Source of the DNA: Bradyrhizobium sp. SZCCT0153 | GTDB lineage: Bacteria; Pseudomonadota; Alphaproteobacteria; Rhizobiales; Xanthobacteraceae | Direction: 5' to 3' | DNA length: 64,000 nucleotides | NCBI RefSeq assembly: GCF_018129995.1 | Contig: NZ_JAFCKS010000006.1 | Location: forward strand, 124,001 to 188,000 | Part shown: positions 58,966 through 64,000 of the stretch, in pieces | Layout of the letters: every line of letters starts with the position of its first letter | Numbering within the stretch: position 1 is the stretch's first letter | Program-made: the position numbers and the translations under genes | Notes under the pieces: generated by a model | What the model was told of the DNA's origin: nothing | What the model saw: the letters and a program-made list of their open reading frames with translations, nothing else | The model's database searches: none

Positions 58966-59588
58966 GGCGTGCCGCGCGAAGGCGAGGGCTCCAGGCTTCG
59001 GCCGAACATGAGGTTCGGTGCTCCCTGATTGACCGACGCGAACTGATCGAGCGGCACCGATGTCATGACGGTCGAAATGCGGGAATCGACGACTTTCAGA
59101 GTTACGTCCCGCCCGGTCTTCATCCGCCGAATGAAGGCCGCATCCACGGCGCGCGCCGCGACGCATGTGTTGGAGAAGCACCAGGCAAAGGGGACGTCGA
59201 CGGCATTGCCTTTGTCAATGATGACCCTGACGCCAGCCTCCAGGAACAACATCGGAGGCACGAAGATCTGCAACCGCCCGCCCGTGCCGGCTGCGCCTTC
59301 GATCAAATCGACCCGCAGCATCTCCTGGCCCGCCTCGGTCGCGCCGGCGATGCTCGTCCGGCAGATCATGGCCTCGGCGGGCTGGAAACACAGTTTGCGC
59401 CAGCCGGAGAACCTGAGCTGCCTGAGCTGACGCTCGCCGCGGGCTTCGATCATCGCTTCGGGAGATTTCGAAGCGGCGCCCCTGGTTGCCGGATTGGACT
59501 CCTGTCCGCTGGCGCTTCCTCCCGCTCCCGCTCCCGCTGCGAGGACGATAACCGCCAAAGCCAACAATGAGGACGCGGTCCGCGCCAT
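58962..59588 (-). CDS. Invasion-associated locus B (IalB) family protein
   Basis: The 208-residue protein has a signal peptide (ASSLLALAVIVLAAGAGAGG) and the IalB pattern: GWRKLCFQPAEAMICRTSIA, then GGRLQIFVPPMLFLEAGVRV, VPFAWCFSNTCVAAR and a C-terminal hydrophobic strand. Four cysteines probably pair. IalB helps erythrocyte entry in Bartonella; in rhizobia it is an exported protein of unknown role. It lies 20 bases downstream of the hydrolase gene in the same direction. Confidence 0.86.
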   Translation of the reverse strand: MARTASSLLALAVIVLAAGAGAGGSASGQESNPATRGAASKSPEAMIEARGERQLRQLRFSGWRKLCFQPAEAMICRTSIAGATEAGQEMLRVDLIEGAAGTGGRLQIFVPPMLFLEAGVRVIIDKGNAVDVPFAWCFSNTCVAARAVDAAFIRRMKTGRDVTLKVVDSRISTVMTSVPLDQFASVNQGAPNLMFGRSLEPSPSRGTP

Positions 59589-59608
59589 GATTCATCTCCG
59601 CGGAGCGA

Positions 59609-60487
59609 TTAAGGATGCTGATCCAGGAAGCGGCTGACGATCGGCGACCAGATCGGGATGGCATCGGCCGAATGGAAGAAGAAATGGCCCTCTTTGCCAA
59701 AATCCGGCAGCAGATGATATTCAGCATCGCCGCCGGCGGCCCGGTAGGCGTCCAGGACCTGTTTCGACAATTCGGGTCCAAAATAGGAATCGTTGTGGAC
59801 GTAGATGGACAGCATCGGGATGTTGGCGGTGCGGCCAAACTCGCCGCCCGCCGCAATGAGCCTGTCCGGTGCGCAATTGTTGTTGGGCTTGCCGTCAACA
59901 TGACCGCCGCGGCCGGCCGCGAAGGTGACGATGGCCCGGATCGAGGCCGACTTCAGGCTTGAGAGCGCGATGGCTCCCCAGCCTCCGCCCGACTGCCCGA
60001 CGACGATGACGCCTTTCGGCAGCACTTCGTGTTGAGCGATCATGTGGTCGATCACCCACTGGTTAATGGTTGCAACGGCGATCCCCGGGTCGCGGAAATT
60101 CACCGCCGAACACATGCCGACATCACCGAAATACAGGCCGTACAGCCCGCGTTCGGGAAGATCGATCGCGGTGCGCGCGAAGCCGGGCCGGATCGGAACG
60201 ACGACCAGATTGCCTTGCCGGGCAAACCAGAAGGCGGCGTCGCGGAATTCGACCAGCGGGAAGAAGCTGCGCTCGGTGGCATCCAGCGACTCGCCGTGGT
60301 TCATAACGACTAGCGGGAGGGGGCCCGCGATGACGGGGCGAAATTCGTAGGCGAGGAGGGGAATGGGCGTCGAGAGCAGTACCAGCTTCTCTTCGACGCG
60401 CACCTGATCGCCAGCGCTGGCTGAACCGGCGGCATCGGCAGCGCTGACCAGCAGGCACAAAACAAGCAGCCAGATCCGATAAAGCAT
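59609..60487 (-). CDS. Secreted alpha/beta-hydrolase
   Basis: The 292-residue protein has a signal peptide (RIWLLVLCLLVSAADAAGSA) and an alpha/beta-hydrolase fold: the strand PLPLVVMNHGESLD with the oxyanion turn, the nucleophile elbow VVGQSGGGWGAI and a late GKEGHFFFHSADA for the histidine. The GQSGGG motif resembles dienelactone-hydrolase-type enzymes. The substrate is unknown. It precedes the IalB gene and is likely co-transcribed with it. Confidence 0.82.
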   Translation of the reverse strand: MLYRIWLLVLCLLVSAADAAGSASAGDQVRVEEKLVLLSTPIPLLAYEFRPVIAGPLPLVVMNHGESLDATERSFFPLVEFRDAAFWFARQGNLVVVPIRPGFARTAIDLPERGLYGLYFGDVGMCSAVNFRDPGIAVATINQWVIDHMIAQHEVLPKGVIVVGQSGGGWGAIALSSLKSASIRAIVTFAAGRGGHVDGKPNNNCAPDRLIAAGGEFGRTANIPMLSIYVHNDSYFGPELSKQVLDAYRAAGGDAEYHLLPDFGKEGHFFFHSADAIPIWSPIVSRFLDQHP

Positions 60488-60565
60488 CCAGATATCCAGG
60501 TTTCCCTCCGGCGATCACGGCACCGCGAAAACGCCCCGGGCTTGCGGCGGCTCTGCGAGGGACGT

Positions 60566-61036
60566 CTATTGGCAATAATCCCAATATCCGCCCGTCATGG
60601 CAGGATCGCTCCAGTACCAACAAAGCGTTGGCGACGGAGCGGGCGGCACCGCGCCCGCGGCCGAGACAACGATCATCGTTCCGAGCGCAACGCCGGCGAC
60701 CACGGTTCCGTAATAGGGGCGAGGAGCCCAGACACGGACGGGACGACGAACGTTGACGTTGACGTTCGCGCTCCTGTTGACGTTGGCGTTCCTGTTGACG
60801 TTGACGTTGGCATTCTTACTGACGTTCGTATTCCGGTTCACGTTGGTGTTGCGATTCACGTTCTTGTTGCGATTGGCGTCCGCACCCCGCGCGCGGACCA
60901 ACAGAACTGAATCCGGAAGATCCTGCGTCAATGTCGCGCCGCTGATGAGCGCCGGCCAAGCCGCGGCCGGATTGATCGCACCCGCCAGCAGTCCGACGCC
61001 AAGAAAGATCCCCGAGATATTCTTGTATCGCTTCAT
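60566..61036 (-). CDS. Exported NVNRN-repeat protein
   Basis: The 156-residue protein has a signal peptide (SGIFLGVGLLAGAINPAAA), then an asparagine-rich run of about 12 short NVNRN-type units (residues 55-95), a hydrophobic segment (GTVVAGVALGTMIVVSAAG) and the conserved ending SPTLCWYWSDPAMTGGYWDY. Similar proteins occur across rhizobia, always with the variable N-rich repeat before the conserved C terminus. The repeat is written in DNA by 6- and 12-base units and is probably prone to length change. The role is unknown. Confidence 0.78.
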   Translation of the reverse strand: MKRYKNISGIFLGVGLLAGAINPAAAWPALISGATLTQDLPDSVLLVRARGADANRNKNVNRNTNVNRNTNVSKNANVNVNRNANVNRSANVNVNVRRPVRVWAPRPYYGTVVAGVALGTMIVVSAAGAVPPAPSPTLCWYWSDPAMTGGYWDYCQ

Positions 61037-61470
61037 TGTTCGTCTCAACGTCAAAAGCTCGGCGCAACCGGTGGCGACCGGCTTATTCCCTCGTGTCCAT
61101 GAGGACAGCGTTGGTGGCGCAAATGACTTTCTCGTCGCGATCCTGCTTGACGATCTTCACTCGCAAAATTCCATTGATCGAACTCGCTAACATGGAATCC
61201 CCGGGCAGATTGTTCGTGGACAAGCAATCCGCTCGAGAAATGCACGATCGATACCGCATCTCGCGGTGTCACATCATCGCGGTTGCCGGCAAAGACGATT
61301 GGCGAGAGGCCACCCGACAACGGCTGCGGCGATGCGTGTCAGCGCGATCCCGTCTACGGAAAATGCATTCTCCAATTGATCGCCCGGCATCAATGTCGGT
61401 CGTCTGTCGTGGTATCCTCAAAGCGCTGCGGCAGATCGAGGCGTGGCCGTGAGCGAATGCGGGGGGCGAC
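61037..61470. other. Gene-free stretch before the DUF3604 gene
   Basis: This 434-base divergent region lies between the NVNRN-repeat gene (minus) and the DUF3604 gene (plus). Short frames on both strands have no ribosome site or homology. No strong promoter was identified. Confidence 0.4.
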
Positions 61471-63387
61471 ATGAAGAAGATTGCTCGCGAGATCTCCAAA
61501 ATCGGACAAGGCGCCGGCTTGCTGGCGGCCGCGTCCTTGCTCGCAGTCTCGGCACGTGCGGACGACTTGAAGCTCATGGCCGCAAGTCCCGCGATTCAGA
61601 AGGAGCAGGCTCGCATCGTGGCCGCGGAAGCCAAGGCGCCGTCAAATCCGCAGCGCGAGGCCTATTTCGGCGAAACGCACGTCCACACCGCCTATTCGCT
61701 GGACGCCTATCTCGGCGGTGCGCGGCTTACGCCGGATGGGGCGTATCGCTTTGCGCAGGGCGAAAAAATGACGGTCAATGGGCAGCTGCATCGCATCGTC
61801 GAGCCGCTCGATTTCGCAGCAGTGACCGATCACGCCGAATATCTCGGCGAGATGTATTCGACCATGGTCGCGGGCGCGCCGGGAAATGATCAGGACAAGC
61901 TGAAGGAACTGCGGTCGATGACCTCGATCGAGGACCGCGAAACCTGGTTCCTGAACTATGTCGTAAAGAGCAACCGCTCGGATACGCCGCAGCACCCACC
62001 CTTCTTCGCGGGCCCGCAGACGACGAAGAGCGCGTGGGTCATCGAGCTCGAGGCCGCCGAGCGCAACTATCAGCCCGGCAAGTTCACGACGATACCGGCG
62101 TTCGAATGGAGCGCCGCGCCGAAGGGCGGCAATCTGCACCGCAACGTGTTTTTCCGGGACATCCGCGTGCCCGAGATACCGATGAGCTACATCGAGATCA
62201 ACCGCGAGGACGCGCTTTGGGCCTGGATGGGCGGCCTTGAAAAAATCGGCGCATCGGTGATTGCGGTCCCGCACAATTCGAACGCCAGCAAGGGCATGAT
62301 GTTCGACCCGCTCGATCCGCAGGGCAAGCCGATCGATGCCGCCTATGCACGGACGCGCGCCCATTTCGAGCCGCTGATCGAGATGATGCAGGTGAAGGGC
62401 AATTCGGAGGTTCACCGGAATTTCTGGGCTGCCGATGAATTCGCAAACTTCGAGAACGCGGACTCGATGGCGAACTACAGCGGGCGCGTGGCCAAGAAGG
62501 AGAATTTCGTCCGCTACGGGCTTGTCAAAGGCCTCGAGTATGAGCGATCGCTAGGTGCCAATCCCTACAAATACGGCATCGTCGGCGGAACGGACAGTCA
62601 CAACGGCACGCCGGCCGATACGGACGAAGGCAATTTCAAGGTTGGCAGCCATGGCGCCGCTGACGGTACCATCGAGCGACGCCGGACCGCGGAGGTCGGC
62701 GGCTGGATCGGCGGCATCGACCTGAACCCCGGCGCGCTCACGGGCGTCTGGGCAACCAGCAACACACGCGGCGCCATCTGGGACGCGATGAAGGCAAAGG
62801 AGACCTTTGCCACCAGCGGCGTCCGCATCAAGGTCCGCATGTTCGCCGGCTTCGATCTTCCGGGACCGGACGCCAATCCGAAAGCCACGGTCGAGAACGG
62901 CTACCGGCTCGGCGTGCCGATGGGGGCCACCTTGCCGGCGGTTGCCGCCGGCGAGAAGCGCCCGTTGCGTTTCAACGTGATGGCGCTCAAGGGTCCGAAG
63001 GACGCCAGTCTCGATCGCATCCAGATCATCAAGGGCTGGATCGGCGCGGATGGCACGCCGCAGGAGAAAATCGTCAATATCGCATGGTCGGGCGACCGCA
63101 AGATCGGACCGGACGGCAAGCTGCCGCCTGTGGCCAATACGGTTGATTTGAAGACGGCCACCTACAGCAATGCAACCGGCAGTTCGCAACTGACCGGGAC
63201 CTGGGTGGACGACGAATTCGAGCCTACCCAGCACGCGCTGTACTACGCCCGCGTGCTGCAGATTCCGACACCGCGCTGGAGTACCTATGATGCCGTGCGC
63301 GCCAGGCTGCCGTTGCTAGATGGCGTGGCGGCCACGGTGCAGGAGCGGGCGTGGACGTCGCCGATCTGGTACACGGCTGCCAAGTAG
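61471..63387 (+). CDS. DUF3604 exported protein (PHP-like fold)
   Basis: The 638-residue protein has a signal peptide (GAGLLAAASLLAVSARADDL) and metal-binding motifs of a PHP-like phosphoesterase: FGETHVHTAYSLDAYLG, FAAVTDHAEYLGEM, a middle VPHNSNASKGMMFD and GIVGGTDSHNGTPADTDEG. These histidines and aspartates could bind two or three metals. The family is common in marine and soil bacteria and no substrate is established. The ATG at 61471 follows GGGGGG. It lies convergent with the third GrlR-like gene. Confidence 0.88.
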   Translation: MKKIAREISKIGQGAGLLAAASLLAVSARADDLKLMAASPAIQKEQARIVAAEAKAPSNPQREAYFGETHVHTAYSLDAYLGGARLTPDGAYRFAQGEKMTVNGQLHRIVEPLDFAAVTDHAEYLGEMYSTMVAGAPGNDQDKLKELRSMTSIEDRETWFLNYVVKSNRSDTPQHPPFFAGPQTTKSAWVIELEAAERNYQPGKFTTIPAFEWSAAPKGGNLHRNVFFRDIRVPEIPMSYIEINREDALWAWMGGLEKIGASVIAVPHNSNASKGMMFDPLDPQGKPIDAAYARTRAHFEPLIEMMQVKGNSEVHRNFWAADEFANFENADSMANYSGRVAKKENFVRYGLVKGLEYERSLGANPYKYGIVGGTDSHNGTPADTDEGNFKVGSHGAADGTIERRRTAEVGGWIGGIDLNPGALTGVWATSNTRGAIWDAMKAKETFATSGVRIKVRMFAGFDLPGPDANPKATVENGYRLGVPMGATLPAVAAGEKRPLRFNVMALKGPKDASLDRIQIIKGWIGADGTPQEKIVNIAWSGDRKIGPDGKLPPVANTVDLKTATYSNATGSSQLTGTWVDDEFEPTQHALYYARVLQIPTPRWSTYDAVRARLPLLDGVAATVQERAWTSPIWYTAAK

Positions 63388-63413
63388 GTCTCGCCGGATC
63401 GCGAAAACTCGAG

Positions 63414-63839
63414 TTACTGGCGGCAGACTCGGACCGGCGTGCCTATCTCTTTGTATCGAAGAGTCTCGTCACTTCGGCGATCATGCTCCGGCATCTCTCC
63501 GTCGGCGAGCAGCAGGCGAAGGGTGGTTCGGAAGGCAATGCTCCGATTGCCGAGCAGCGCGGTGTTGGCGCTTTCCGCGCCGAGGTCTGTATAGGTTCCG
63601 CTAAAGCCGATCGTGGCGACCTTTCGCGCGAAGGGGCGTGTTGCCAGACCCTGCGTGTGCTCTTGGGAGATGACCTCGCCTTTCCACTTGTGCCCGCTGC
63701 AGACGTAGCTGCCGGTGAAGTAGAAGAACGAGTCGCCGCCGCGGATCGTGCCGTCGCGCAGCACCAAGACACCATTGCCCCCGCCTTGAACGCCGTCTTG
63801 CAACTCGACGGTTAGCGCGTACAGCCCGTTTCTGATCAC
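63414..63839 (-). CDS. GrlR-like regulatory protein, single domain
   Basis: The 141-residue protein aligns with domain 2 of the paralogues: NGLYALTVELQDGVQGGGNG, then VLVLRDGTIRGGDSFFYFTG, GHKWKGEVISQEHTQGL and IGFSGTYTDLGAES. The C-terminal 30 residues (GEMPEHDRRSDETLRYKEIG) are its own. The start is GTG at 63839, with GGAGGG about eight bases upstream. It starts 16 bases after the end of a probable HlyD-family gene on the same strand, so it may be part of that operon. Role unknown. Confidence 0.75.
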   Translation of the reverse strand: MIRNGLYALTVELQDGVQGGGNGVLVLRDGTIRGGDSFFYFTGSYVCSGHKWKGEVISQEHTQGLATRPFARKVATIGFSGTYTDLGAESANTALLGNRSIAFRTTLRLLLADGEMPEHDRRSDETLRYKEIGTPVRVCRQ

Positions 63840-63855
63840 GACGGCGCCCTCCGGT

Positions 63856-64000
63856 TCACGACGTGAAGTAGAGGTAGTTGGTCCAGCTTGTCATCCGCAT
63901 CAGCGCCATTCGAATGATCCCGGCGATCTGCACGTTGCCGCTGTAAATTGCGGCGTCGCCCTGGGTGCCTGCGGGCAATCTCAATTGTTCCGCATCGTCC
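63856..64000 (-). CDS. C-terminal end of a probable HlyD-family membrane fusion protein
   Basis: Only the last 47 residues are inside the window: LRLPAGTQGDAAIYSGNVQ, then IAGIIRMALMRMTSWTNYLY. The GTQGDAAIY strand followed by a terminal helix ending in W-NYL matches the C terminus of EmrA/YibH-like membrane fusion proteins. The stop is 16 bases before the GrlR-like gene on the same strand. The call is tentative because so little is visible. Confidence 0.5.
   Translation of the reverse strand, partial: DDAEQLRLPAGTQGDAAIYSGNVQIAGIIRMALMRMTSWTNYLYFTS

Noticed and set aside
61036..61452. Plus-strand frame in the gap before the DUF3604 gene
   Set aside because: No ribosome site or homology; arginine-rich composition is typical of non-coding high-GC DNA.
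1..64000. CRISPR array, prophage, integrase, tRNA attachment site or conjugation genes
   Set aside because: I saw no regular spaced repeats, integrase, transposase, tRNA or phage structural gene anywhere in the window; repeats present are short dispersed elements.

Overview
The window looks like chromosome from a Bradyrhizobium-type alphaproteobacterium. This rests on the high GC content, genes typical of Rhizobiales (DUF2336, DUF982, DUF6894, COG4315, IalB and NVNRN-repeat proteins), a class II B12-dependent ribonucleotide reductase, CtrA-like TTAA-N7-TTAA boxes, and several short dispersed repeats of the kind seen throughout Bradyrhizobium genomes. It carries no phage, conjugative module, rRNA, tRNA or CRISPR array. 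Most of it is ordinary housekeeping, regulatory and metabolic sequence, with a few decayed or mosaic spots.

Layout. 1-4.3 kb: two GrlR-like (T3SS negative-regulator fold) paralogues flank a ModA-like protein, a Sel1-repeat protein and a small c-type cytochrome. 4.3-11.6 kb: LysR regulator/HbpS-like pair, ABC-F ATPase, MBL-fold hydrolase, a composite repeat, PsiF-repeat protein, cupin, esterase and nitroreductase. 11.7-14.7 kb: an operon DUF2336 - PilZ - HD-GYP, a compact c-di-GMP module. 15-23.7 kb: AraC regulator, FMN reductase, chemoreceptor, DUF1810, DUF2778, DUF982, and a tannase/feruloyl esterase divergent from a MarR regulator. 23.9-25.8 kb: minCDE behind one perfect and one near-perfect CtrA-like box. 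26-32.4 kb: hybrid histidine kinase, small periplasmic proteins, a proline-rich membrane protein and an L,D-transpeptidase. 32.5-35 kb: a MarR regulator divergent from mobA (3-hydroxybenzoate 4-monooxygenase), with two overlapping promoters around one palindromic operator. 35-46.6 kb: SH3-domain protein, small cytochromes, TetR-SMR efflux operon, PaiB-like protein, pyridoxal kinase, M15-type peptidase, Flp pilin, two very small membrane proteins, an AraC/SnoaL gene-remnant junction, an EamA transporter and a YjdM protein. 46.7-53.5 kb: repeats, acyl-CoA desaturase, lytic transglycosylase (with a stray copy of its 3' end 1.3 kb away), ParB-like protein, a second proline-rich membrane protein and a small AT-rich patch. 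53.5-57.3 kb: nrdJ. 58-64 kb: second EamA transporter, IalB and alpha/beta-hydrolase pair, NVNRN-repeat protein, DUF3604 protein, a third GrlR-like gene and the end of a probable HlyD-family gene.

Functional threads. Aromatic-acid use (mobA with its regulator; tannase/feruloyl esterase with MarR), cell-cycle and envelope functions (minCDE, L,D-transpeptidases, lytic transglycosylase, M15 peptidase) and c-di-GMP or chemotaxis signalling dominate. Three exact TTAA-N7-TTAA sites in intergenic DNA suggest part of the window belongs to a CtrA regulon. The strongest single signal for follow-up is the regulatory region between the MarR gene and mobA; the GrlR paralogues and the DUF2336-PilZ-HD-GYP operon are the least explained gene sets.
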